Source: Hyphomicrobium_A sp964622715 (GTDB lineage Bacteria; Pseudomonadota; Alphaproteobacteria; Rhizobiales; Hyphomicrobiaceae). Taken from it: DNA of 6,738 nt. The notes beneath the pieces were generated by a model. It worked only from the letters and a program-made list of their open reading frames with translations. It was not told the origin of the DNA and searched no databases. Made by a program: the position numbers and the translations under genes. This document shows positions 1 through 6,093 of this stretch, piece after piece (positions within the stretch are counted from its first letter, which is position 1; the number at the start of each line of letters is the position of its first letter). The stretch covers positions 1 to 6,738 of the forward strand of contig CAZURR010000107.1 in assembly GCA_964622715.1 (NCBI GenBank). Reading direction: 5' to 3'.

Positions 1-506
1 TGCCGACCTTAATGGCAAGTGTTGGTGAGAACGACATCAAAGAAAAGCTCCTTGTCGGTCACACCGCCAATGGCAAGACCTTCAAGGTGCATGCCGACGG
101 CTACAACTTCCTACCCTATTTCAAAGGCGAGGTGGATCACGGCCCGAGGAAGGAGTTTATGTATTTCTCCGACACCGGGGATCTCTTGAATCTGCGCCAT
201 AAGAACTGGAAGGTGGTGTTCGCCGAACAGCGAGCCACAGGCTTCGACGTATGGGGCGAACCGTTCGTGTTCATGCGCGTGCCGAAACTGTTCAATCTAC
301 GCACGGATCCGTTCGAACGAGCCGATCATGAGTCGTCGTATTATAACGACTGGATGATTAGGCATCTGTTTGTCCTGGTCCCGGCACAGCAGTTCGTTGC
401 AGGGTTCCTATCCACCTTCAAGGAGTTCCCGCCACGTCAAAAGCCGGCAAGTTTCTCGATCGATCAAGTGCTTGAGAGTATGCAGCGAACCAGCGCAGGA
501 AAATAG
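1..506 (+). CDS. Sulfatase (arylsulfatase-like), C-terminal fragment; 5' end outside window
   Basis: The reading frame is already open at the left edge: the codons before the first ATG (position 12) read P-T-L. This matches the 'VPTL' segment that normally precedes the C-terminal subdomain of alkaline-phosphatase-superfamily sulfatases, so the ATG is internal and 167 C-terminal residues are visible. The strongest family signature is the stretch PKLFNLRTDPFERAD about two thirds of the way along, followed by a YYDW-like segment (YYNDWMI) and an FKEFPPRQKPASFSID tail. I recall these from bacterial arylsulfatase-type proteins. Such enzymes hydrolyse sulfate esters using a formylglycine made from a Cys or Ser in a C/S-x-P-x-R motif near the N terminus. 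That motif and the metal ligands lie upstream of the window, so activity, substrate and any signal peptide cannot be judged. The gene ends in TAG with an 89-base gap to the next gene, so co-transcription is possible but not shown. Confidence 0.82.
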   Translation, partial: PTLMASVGENDIKEKLLVGHTANGKTFKVHADGYNFLPYFKGEVDHGPRKEFMYFSDTGDLLNLRHKNWKVVFAEQRATGFDVWGEPFVFMRVPKLFNLRTDPFERADHESSYYNDWMIRHLFVLVPAQQFVAGFLSTFKEFPPRQKPASFSIDQVLESMQRTSAGK

Positions 507-595
507 GCGGCTTCCTTAACGAATTGCGGTCGGTCATGGCCGCGGGCGCAAACTTAGGCTAGGGATCCATAGAGCTCGCTTTCCGGGAGGCTCCC

Positions 596-1069
596 ATGGA
601 CGAAGTCCTCAAGGCCAAGATCCTCGACGAGCTTGGGGGTCATCACTTGATGACGCTGGCCACCATTCGGCCCGACGGCTTTCCCCAGGCCACGACCGTC
701 AACTATGTGCATGAGGATCTCACACTGTATTTTGCGACGGACGCGGCCTCGCAGAAAGCCGGAAACATCAAGCTGAACAACAAAGTCTCCGTCGCAATAG
801 CGAGCGAAACACAGGACTTTTATAAGCTGCGCGGCGTGTCCCTGTCAGGTCTCGCTGCACGGGTCATTGACGAAAAAGACGCGCAGAGATTGTCCTTGAA
901 GCTGTTTCGCACGCTGCCGCAATCAAAGCGTTTCGTTCCAAGCGATCCTAGGGATCTCGCCGTCTTTGCGATCACGCCCGTGGCCATCGTGCTCATCGAT
1001 TATGCATCGGGCTTCGGCAAGAGCTATTTGCTCGAGCTACCGCCCCAAAAGGGTGCTCCGCAGAATTAG
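596..1069 (+). CDS. Pyridoxamine 5'-phosphate oxidase-like FMN-binding split-barrel protein
   Basis: This 157-residue protein has the layout of the PNPOx-like flavin/deazaflavin-binding split barrel. The opening strand pair reads LMTLATIRPDGFPQATTVNYV (about residues 18-38, written here across two strands), then LTLYFATDAASQKAGNIKLN (42-61), in which the S-x-K-x-x-N-I pattern around Lys54 is the typical cofactor-phosphate region. VSVAIA follows at 64-69 and a GLAARVIDE strand at 85-93. The length is that of a single-domain member. Such proteins usually bind FMN or a related cofactor as homodimers in the cytoplasm; substrates vary and many are unknown. Nothing here indicates true PdxH activity in vitamin B6 synthesis: the protein is shorter than PdxH and I do not see its C-terminal signature. 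The ATG start is supported by GGGAGG at 585-590, five bases upstream. The flanking gaps (89 and 227 bases) and a probable terminator at the 3' end suggest it is the last or only gene of its transcript. Confidence 0.85.
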   Translation: MDEVLKAKILDELGGHHLMTLATIRPDGFPQATTVNYVHEDLTLYFATDAASQKAGNIKLNNKVSVAIASETQDFYKLRGVSLSGLAARVIDEKDAQRLSLKLFRTLPQSKRFVPSDPRDLAVFAITPVAIVLIDYASGFGKSYLLELPPQKGAPQN

Positions 1070-1089
1070 CTTCAGCGGGTGTCTTTTTT
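1057..1089 (+). terminator. Probable intrinsic terminator overlapping the stop codon of the split-barrel gene
   Basis: The sequence can fold as TCCGC (1057-1061) with GCGGG (1075-1079), one A/A mismatch, then GAA (1063-1065) with TTC (1071-1073), around a five-base loop TTAGC. A run of six T follows at 1084-1089. The TAG stop codon (1067-1069) lies in the loop. The stem is short (eight pairs including one G-U and an internal mismatch), so strength is uncertain, but the T run in a GC-rich genome supports the call. Orientation and position fit ending the 596-1069 transcript. Confidence 0.42.
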
Positions 1090-1175
1090 GGAGATTTTCG
1101 CGTGGCCTTAGCCGGCGGCACGTCGAGGCTTCTCCTCATGCCGGCGATAACCTGCCGTTTCGCAGTTGCAGCGAA

Positions 1176-1204
1176 TTGACTTTCGAAGCTTAAGCCTGTA
1201 TTCG
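1176..1204 (+). promoter_or_regulatory. Candidate sigma-70-type promoter for the methyltransferase gene
   Basis: TTGACT at 1176-1181 matches the -35 consensus TTGACA at five of six positions. The 17-base spacer (1182-1198) is followed by TATTCG at 1199-1204, which keeps the TAT of the -10 box but is otherwise weak. Transcription would begin near 1211 and leave a leader of roughly 85 bases before the GTG start at 1297. The preceding probable terminator at 1057-1089 makes an independent promoter in this gap plausible. The call is by eye from consensus only. Confidence 0.35.
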
Positions 1205-1296
1205 AGTTAACCAAATTCTCAACCACCAGATTTCTCCGCCCTAGTAGGAAATGCGCCTGCTTGCGTTATTAAGCAATAGTTAAGTAAGGACGCACA

Positions 1297-2166
1297 GTGA
1301 GCACAGAAAAAACTTTCGATTTAGACGGAACGGGCAAGATAGACATAACGGATATCTACAATAAACCTGACCCTAGGAACTATTATTCCACGTTGAGGGA
1401 TCTGGATTACCAGATCCCCGAGAATGCAAAGGCCATATTTCAACGGGTCATTAGCGGCTATCGGCATGCCCATGAGAAGGATAAGGTCCGCATCATCGAC
1501 GTGGGGTGTTCCTATGGTGTTAATGCCGCAATTCTTAAGTGCGACTTAGAAATGGATCAGCTCTACGATCTTTATGCTTCCGAGAAAGGTTCAAGCACTA
1601 AGAGAGATCAGTTATTGGCGCACGACCAAACGTTGATGGATGAGCGCATCAAGGATGCCGATCTTGAGGTTGTTGGCCTCGATATCTCGAAAAGTGCCAT
1701 TGATTATGCCGTCGAAGCCAATCTTCTAGACGATGGCGTTGCCGCGAACCTGGAGGCTGGTGGGCCTCCGCCGGAGGCTGCCGCAGTGCTCGATGACGCG
1801 GACCTGGTAATATCCACGGGCTGTATCGGCTATATTGGCAAGAAGACGTTGAAGGGAATACTTGACGCCAATGCACCAAGAAAACCTTGGATGGCGCATT
1901 TTGTGCTGCGCATGTTTCCCTTCGACGAGATCGATGGAGCGTTGGAAGGGTTTGGGTACGTCACTGAGAAAGTCGAGAACCAGACATTTTTGCAGCGTCG
2001 CTTTGCGAGCGAAGAGGAGCAGGAGCAGGTCCTGCACCGGTTGTCCGAGTTGGGCATCGACGCGCGAGGTCTTGAGGCCGATGGCTGGTATCACGCCGAA
2101 GCCTTCATTTCGCGTCCGATCGAGGATCGTGCGTCTACAGGGATAGCTGAGCTGTCTGCTGCCTAG
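1297..2166 (+). CDS. Class I SAM-dependent methyltransferase, substrate unknown
   Basis: The 289-residue product carries a recognisable Rossmann-type methyltransferase core. Motif I is IIDVGCSYGVNAAIL (66-80), the SAM-binding loop. An acidic end of strand beta-2, VVGLDIS (125-131, Asp129), would bind the SAM ribose. A motif IV region, ADLVISTGCIGYIG (168-181), follows, then PWMAHFVLRMFPFDEID (197-213). Before the core, DIYNKPDPRNYYSTLRDLDYQIPENA (18-43, not all one motif) looks like a family-specific N-terminal segment: I recall similar 'DPR-Y-LDY-IP' sequences in uncharacterised methyltransferases from actinobacteria and proteobacteria. About 45 residues separate motif I from the beta-2 acidic residue, longer than in most class I enzymes, so an inserted helical segment (about 82-120) is likely. 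The GTG start is supported by TAAGGA at 1285-1290, six bases upstream. Local GC is low in the first half and rises towards the end. Neighbours give no clue to the substrate, which could be a small molecule or a macromolecule. Confidence 0.8.
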   Translation: MSTEKTFDLDGTGKIDITDIYNKPDPRNYYSTLRDLDYQIPENAKAIFQRVISGYRHAHEKDKVRIIDVGCSYGVNAAILKCDLEMDQLYDLYASEKGSSTKRDQLLAHDQTLMDERIKDADLEVVGLDISKSAIDYAVEANLLDDGVAANLEAGGPPPEAAAVLDDADLVISTGCIGYIGKKTLKGILDANAPRKPWMAHFVLRMFPFDEIDGALEGFGYVTEKVENQTFLQRRFASEEEQEQVLHRLSELGIDARGLEADGWYHAEAFISRPIEDRASTGIAELSAA

Positions 2167-2345
2167 TCCGAACCTTTAGGATACATCTCAAAGCATCGGC
2201 GGGCCGTCTTTGCCGGAAAAAGTGCGGCAGCGCACAATTGCACGGAAACTGGGCGCGTTGCGAATTTGCCACACTATTCCAGTCTATTATCTCCCTCGAC
2301 CGGAGCGAATCACAACACTGCAATGGACGTCCGGTCGTTCCATAT

Positions 2346-2352
2346 GGGGGAG
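2346..2352 (+). promoter_or_regulatory. Ribosome binding site that selects the start of the DUF1097 gene
   Basis: GGGGGAG lies nine bases before the ATG at 2362. Three earlier in-frame starts exist (TTG 2266, ATG 2323, ATG 2344). I see no purine-rich element at a suitable distance before the two ATGs, and the extra N-terminal residues they would add are hydrophilic and ahead of the first membrane segment. The start at 2362 is therefore preferred. Confidence 0.6.
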
Positions 2353-2361
2353 AAAAAAACG

Positions 2362-2880
2362 ATGGGTCTCATCACAGCACTAGCAATTAGCATCGGCCTT
2401 CTCGGTGGTATTGCGACTTATCTGTTCCTGTCCGATCCGCTTATGTTGGGTCTGCAAATTTGGGCAGCCTTTATTGGTTGGGCAAGTTTCTATCACTGCG
2501 GTGGCAAAGGCGAAGGTTTCGTCTCTAGCGTGCTTGCCAACCTGTGGGGCGTATTGTGGGGCGCGCTGACGCTGTTGGCCGTTTCCAAGATTGGTTTGGC
2601 TGACGCACTATCATTGCCCGTCTGGGCGGGTATCTGTGTGGCAGTTGGAGTTGGTCTCATGATCCTCGGGTCCAACATTGCCATCTTCTCGGCGATTCCA
2701 GCCACGGTTTATGGTTATGCGGCGACTGTTGCGCTCGCGTTGCTCACAACGAGCGGCTTGGCAGACTTGGCCATGCCGACACTGCAGAACCCGGCCGCGA
2801 TCGTCGCCATTTCGATGGTTGTTGGCGCCGTCTTCGGCTTCATCTCTGAGAAGCTGGCAGGTGCTTTAGCCAGTTCGTAG
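2362..2880 (+). CDS. DUF1097 family inner-membrane protein (YcdZ-like)
   Basis: From the preferred ATG this is a 172-residue, very hydrophobic protein with about six predicted membrane segments (by eye: 3-22, 29-44, 52-73, 85-102, 104-127, 144-167) and only short polar loops. The opening LITALAISIGLLGGIATYLFL, the second segment with WAAFIGWASFYHCGGKGEG (34-52) and the late FGFISEKL resemble DUF1097 proteins such as Escherichia coli YcdZ. That family has no established biochemical function; a role in the cytoplasmic membrane is all that can be inferred. The 172-residue length matches the family. The gene stands alone on its strand, 195 bases after the methyltransferase, and converges on the carboxykinase gene with a strong hairpin between them. 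Translation could begin earlier (ATG at 2344 or 2323), adding 6-13 residues, but spacing to the GGGGGAG element favours 2362. No substrate or transport function can be assigned. Confidence 0.8.
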   Translation: MGLITALAISIGLLGGIATYLFLSDPLMLGLQIWAAFIGWASFYHCGGKGEGFVSSVLANLWGVLWGALTLLAVSKIGLADALSLPVWAGICVAVGVGLMILGSNIAIFSAIPATVYGYAATVALALLTTSGLADLAMPTLQNPAAIVAISMVVGAVFGFISEKLAGALASS

Positions 2881-2929
2881 CCGGCTTCTTAGAAAGCGAA
2901 TGCCAGAAACGCGTCCGCACGAAACTGCA

Positions 2930-2964
2930 AGAGGCCGATGCAAGTCAGACTTGCCTCGGCCTCT
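2930..2964. terminator. Bidirectional intrinsic terminator between convergent genes
   Basis: AGAGGCCGA (2930-2938) pairs perfectly with TCGGCCTCT (2956-2964), and GCAAGT (2940-2945) with ACTTGC (2949-2954). A single mismatch separates the two helices and the loop is three bases (CAG). On the + strand it is followed by the T-rich TTTCTATTT, fitting termination of the DUF1097 transcript that ends at 2880. On the - strand it lies 41 bases beyond the carboxykinase stop, with a weaker T-containing tail. The 15-pair stem is by far the strongest hairpin I see in the window. Confidence 0.8.
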
Positions 2965-3004
2965 TTCTATTTCCAGCTCAGCTTGCTTTTTGCTTGGCCA
3001 GCAT

Positions 3005-4834
3005 CTAGCCCAGCCTGCGCTCCAGGGCAGACAGCTGTTCTTTGAGGGAATTGGGCAATTGGTCGCCAAACGTGGCAAAGTGCTCGCGGATCATCGGGAG
3101 CTCCGCCTTCCAGCCCTCAGCGTCGACAGCGTTAAGCTGTTTCATGGTCTCAGGTGCAACGTCGAGGCCGTTAACGTCGAGCGCGCCTTCGGCAGGTAGC
3201 TTGCCGATTGGGGTGTCGACCGCTTCTGCCGTGCCGTCGCAGCGCTCAAAGATCCACTTCAAGACGCGGCTATTTTCCGCGTAGCCCGGCCACATGAATT
3301 TACCTTCGGGGCTTTTGCGGAACCAATTGACGTAGAAGATCTTCGGCATCTTGCCGCCGCCCTTTTCACCCATCTTCAGCCAGTGGGCGAAATAATCGCC
3401 CATGTTGTAACCGCAGAAGGGCAGCATCGCCATGGGATCGCGGCGCAGGTCGCCGATCTTGCCGGCAGCGGCTGCGGTTTTCTCCGAGGCCATGATCGAG
3501 CCCAGGAAGGTGCCGTGATCCCAGTCCAAGGCTTCAGTCACGAGCGGCACGACCGAAGCGCGCCGGCCGCCGAACAATATGGCGTCGATCGGCACGCCCT
3601 TGGGATCCTCCCACTCTGGCGCGATGACGGGGCATTGACCGGCAGGGGCCGTGAAGCGCGCATTGGGGTGAGCGGCGGTGCGTCCAACGCCTGGCCGCCA
3701 GGAGCGCCGGCGCCAGTCAATCGTGTGCGCGGGCGGCTCGTTGGTCATCTCCTCCCACCACACATCGCCATCGTCGGTCAGGGCGACGTTGGAGTAGATG
3801 CAGTTTCCGCTCAGCGTCCTCATGGCATTGGCATTACTCTCATTCGATGTGCCAGGTGCCACGCCGAAGAAGCCGGTCTCGGGATTGATGGCGTAGAGGC
3901 GGCCATCTTCGCCAAACTTCATCCAGCAGATGTCGTCGCCGATCGTCTCCGCCTTCCAGCCGGGGATGGTCGGGACGAGCATTGCAAGGTTTGTCTTGCC
4001 GCAGGCCGATGGGAAGGCAGCGGCGATGAACTTCGATTTGCCTTCGGGGTTGGTGAGCTTGAGGATGAGCATGTGCTCGGCCATCCAACCCTCATCGCGT
4101 GCCTGGACAGAGGCGATGCGCAGGGCGTGGCACTTCTTGCCGAGCAGCGCGTTGCCCCCGTAGCCCGAGCCATAAGACCAAATCTCGCGCGTCTCTGGGA
4201 AGTGCGAGATATATTTTGTGGCGTTGCAAGGCCACGGCACATCGACAGCTGTCGGTGTGGCAAGCGGATAACCAACCGTGTGCATGCCGCGCACAAAGTT
4301 ATCGCTTTGCCCAAGTGCGTCCCAGACCTTGGCGCCAACGCGGGTCATGATGTGCATGTTGGCAACTGCATAGGCGCTGTCGGTGACCATGACGCCGATG
4401 CCAGCAATGGGCGAGCCGATCGGCCCCATGGAGTAGGGCACAACGTACATGGTGCGCCCTGCCATCGCGCCGTCGTAGAGCTTGGTCAGAGTTTCCTTCA
4501 TCGCGGCGGGGTCGAACCAGTTGTTGGTCGGTCCGGCGTCCTCCTTTTTGAGCGAGCAGATGTAGGTCTGATCCTCGACGCGGGCGACGTCGACGGGATC
4601 GGAGCGCACCAGAATGGAGTTGGGCCGCTTTTCCGGGTCGAGCCATATGGCAGTGCCGCAGTCCACCAGCAGCTTCAGCATCGCGTGAAACTCTTGCTTA
4701 GAACCATCGCACCAATGGACCGCGTCGGGCTTGAAAAGGCCTTTGGCTTGGTCGACGAAAGCTAAAACCTCGGGGTTGCTTGTCGGCACTTGACTGGACG
4801 CGACTTGCGGCGAAGCGGAGGTCTGAAGGCTCAT
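3005..4834 (-). CDS. pckG: Phosphoenolpyruvate carboxykinase, GTP-dependent
   Basis: The 609-residue product catalyses oxaloacetate + GTP to PEP + GDP + CO2, the cytoplasmic entry step from the citric acid cycle into gluconeogenesis. It belongs to the GTP-type family: the P-loop is AAFPSACGKTNLAM (272-285) with the family's reactive Cys278, and the second kinase motif is GDDICWMKF (299-307). Aligning by eye to rat PEPCK with an offset of about ten residues places the metal ligands at Lys234 (in GGNALLGKKC), His254 (AEHMLILKL) and Asp301. Further conserved blocks are FFGVAPGTSNESNANAMRTL (322-341), NARFTAP (391-397), IDAILFGGRR (416-425) and PFCGYNMGDYFAHWL (472-486). All expected catalytic residues are present and the length matches bacterial relatives, so the enzyme should be active. 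The ATG at 4834 has AGGGAA nine bases upstream. It is followed by a strong hairpin and preceded by a 221-base gap after trpD, so it is probably its own transcription unit. Some databases use the symbol pckA for this enzyme too. Confidence 0.97.
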   Translation of the reverse strand: MSLQTSASPQVASSQVPTSNPEVLAFVDQAKGLFKPDAVHWCDGSKQEFHAMLKLLVDCGTAIWLDPEKRPNSILVRSDPVDVARVEDQTYICSLKKEDAGPTNNWFDPAAMKETLTKLYDGAMAGRTMYVVPYSMGPIGSPIAGIGVMVTDSAYAVANMHIMTRVGAKVWDALGQSDNFVRGMHTVGYPLATPTAVDVPWPCNATKYISHFPETREIWSYGSGYGGNALLGKKCHALRIASVQARDEGWMAEHMLILKLTNPEGKSKFIAAAFPSACGKTNLAMLVPTIPGWKAETIGDDICWMKFGEDGRLYAINPETGFFGVAPGTSNESNANAMRTLSGNCIYSNVALTDDGDVWWEEMTNEPPAHTIDWRRRSWRPGVGRTAAHPNARFTAPAGQCPVIAPEWEDPKGVPIDAILFGGRRASVVPLVTEALDWDHGTFLGSIMASEKTAAAAGKIGDLRRDPMAMLPFCGYNMGDYFAHWLKMGEKGGGKMPKIFYVNWFRKSPEGKFMWPGYAENSRVLKWIFERCDGTAEAVDTPIGKLPAEGALDVNGLDVAPETMKQLNAVDAEGWKAELPMIREHFATFGDQLPNSLKEQLSALERRLG

Positions 4835-4953
4835 TGTGTGGCGTTCCCTAAAGGCGGTGGACAGGCTTGGTTTGCTGAGGTGGTGCGACTGCTAGCACTG
4901 AAGAGGGAAGACTTTCAAGCGATTGGGCCCTTCTCGTCGCGGCCACAGCACAA

Positions 4954-4971
4954 ACCTGGGCCTTGCCAGGT
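4954..4971. repeat. Short perfect inverted repeat upstream of the carboxykinase gene
   Basis: ACCTGG (4954-4959) and CCAGGT (4966-4971) are perfect reverse complements separated by six bases. The 18-base element lies about 120 bases before the carboxykinase start in the gap after trpD. Size and position would fit a dimeric regulator's operator, but half-sites of six bases occur by chance and no known operator consensus is matched. Confidence 0.3.
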
Positions 4972-5055
4972 GCGACTAATGATGCGGGCAAAGCCGATTA
5001 ACGCGGAATACGGCGCACTTTCCCGGAAAAGCGCGGCCTCTGGGTACTGTGACCG

Positions 5056-6081
5056 TCACCCACCTTCATTCGTAATCGCAATAAGCTTATCGAGCGCTTG
5101 CGCGGCCCGGCCCGTATCGATGGCGCGCGCGGCCCGTTCCACGCCGTCGGCGAGACTTGCGGCCTTGTCGGCAACGACAAGGGCCGCTGCCGCGTTCATC
5201 AGTACGATGTCGCGGAAGGGCCCCCGCGTACCTTTGAGCACATCTTGGATGGCGATCGCATTCACGCTAGCGTCGCCGCCCTTGAGGTCGGCGAGGGTGG
5301 CAGTCGGCAACCCGGCGAGGTCCGGCGTGACGTCGAACACCGAAATATCGCCGTCCTTGAGTTCAGCCACGCGCGTTGTGCCCGTCGTCGTCAGCTCGTC
5401 GAGACCGTCTCGGCCATGGACAACCCAAGCATGAACTGAGCCGAGGTTCTTCAAGACTTCAGCCAGCGGCTCCACCCAGCCTTGGTCGAACACACCGACA
5501 ACCTGACGCTTAACGCCTGCCGGGTTCGATAAAGGACCCAGCAGGTTGAATAGAGTGCGGATGCCAAGCTCGGCACGCACCGGCGCCCAATGCTTCATGG
5601 CGGGATGGTGCATTGGCGCCCACATGAAGCCGACACCGGCCCCGGAAATTGCGTTTGCGATCGTCTCGGCCGGTACGTCAAGCTTGACGCCGAGCGCGGT
5701 TAACACGTCGGAGGCGCCAGACTGGGAGGAGACTGAACGGTTGCCATGCTTGGCGATGGGGACACCAGCACCCGCTGCCACCATGGCTGCACATGTGGAG
5801 ACGTTATAGGTTCCGTGTCCATCGCCGCCGGTGCCAACGATGTCGACGGCGTCGGGTGGCGCCTCGACAGGTACCATGGCCGAACGCATCAACCGGCAGG
5901 CCCCTGTGATTTCGGAGATTGTTTCGCCGCGCACGCGCAATGCCATCAGAAATGCGGCCATCTGCGCAGGCGTTGCGATGCCTGACATCATCGCCTCGAG
6001 TGCGGTCTCGATTTCGTCGTCTTCGAGAGTGGCGCCGGTCGCCACCTTCTGCATTAGCCTTTTGATCTCTGGCGCGGACAT
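5056..6081 (-). CDS. trpD: Anthranilate phosphoribosyltransferase
   Basis: This 341-residue enzyme transfers phosphoribose from PRPP to anthranilate, giving N-(5-phosphoribosyl)anthranilate, the second committed step of tryptophan synthesis. The family signatures are intact and in order: a helical N-terminal domain with TPAQMAAFLMALRVRGET (37-54), the PRPP loop GTGGDGHGTYNVST (83-96), KHGNR (111-115), the SGASDVLTALG block (121-131), then HHPAMKHWAPVRAELGIRT (158-176) with the anthranilate-contacting Arg169, FNLLGPLSNPAG (178-189) and the metal-binding DGLDE (225-229). The length is typical of a stand-alone TrpD with no TrpG or TrpC fusion. The start at 6081 has GAGG at 6092-6089, seven bases upstream and overlapping the trpG stop, which implies translational coupling. 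Unlike the common alphaproteobacterial order, no trpC follows; 221 bases of noncoding DNA separate this gene from the carboxykinase gene downstream. Confidence 0.97.
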   Translation of the reverse strand: MSAPEIKRLMQKVATGATLEDDEIETALEAMMSGIATPAQMAAFLMALRVRGETISEITGACRLMRSAMVPVEAPPDAVDIVGTGGDGHGTYNVSTCAAMVAAGAGVPIAKHGNRSVSSQSGASDVLTALGVKLDVPAETIANAISGAGVGFMWAPMHHPAMKHWAPVRAELGIRTLFNLLGPLSNPAGVKRQVVGVFDQGWVEPLAEVLKNLGSVHAWVVHGRDGLDELTTTGTTRVAELKDGDISVFDVTPDLAGLPTATLADLKGGDASVNAIAIQDVLKGTRGPFRDIVLMNAAAALVVADKAASLADGVERAARAIDTGRAAQALDKLIAITNEGG

Positions 6082-6088
6082 CTTAAAG

Positions 6089-6093
6089 CCTCA
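6089..6093 (-). promoter_or_regulatory. trpD ribosome binding site overlapping the trpG stop codon
   Basis: Read on the - strand the junction is TGAGG: TGA (6093-6091) stops trpG and GAGG (6092-6089) is the Shine-Dalgarno element for trpD, seven bases before its ATG. The overlap means that ribosomes finishing trpG are delivered onto the trpD initiation site, a common way to keep the two products in proportion. Confidence 0.7.

Noticed and set aside
559..958. CTAGGGATC occurring at 559-567 and again near 950-958
   Set aside because: Nine bases, only two copies, one inside a coding region; most likely chance.
993..1226. 77-codon - strand frame starting with GTG at 1226, with GGAG about seven bases upstream
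   Set aside because: It overlaps the 3' end of the split-barrel gene and the candidate methyltransferase promoter. The product is low-complexity and rich in Arg, Lys, Ala and Ser, and the start signal could be chance. Expression or conservation data would be needed to revive it.
3383..4765. 460-codon open frame on the + strand, antisense to the carboxykinase gene
   Set aside because: The opposite frame encodes an intact, motif-complete enzyme, and long antisense frames are expected opposite high-GC coding DNA. The antisense translation is rich in Gly, Ala, His and Arg with no recognisable domain.
4890..4918. Possible - strand promoter for the carboxykinase gene: TTGAAA, 17-base spacer, CTAGCA
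   Set aside because: The -10 element is a poor match and alternatives are equally good by eye, so I could not support it as a feature.
5013..5034. Hairpin downstream of trpD (GCGC paired with GCGC plus TTTTC with GAAAG and a bulge) as a trpD terminator
   Set aside because: The stem is interrupted and no T run follows it on the - strand, so it is not a convincing intrinsic terminator.
4790..5434. + strand frame covering the gap between the carboxykinase gene and trpD
   Set aside because: Most of it is antisense to trpD, and the part in the gap shows no domain and no trpC similarity.
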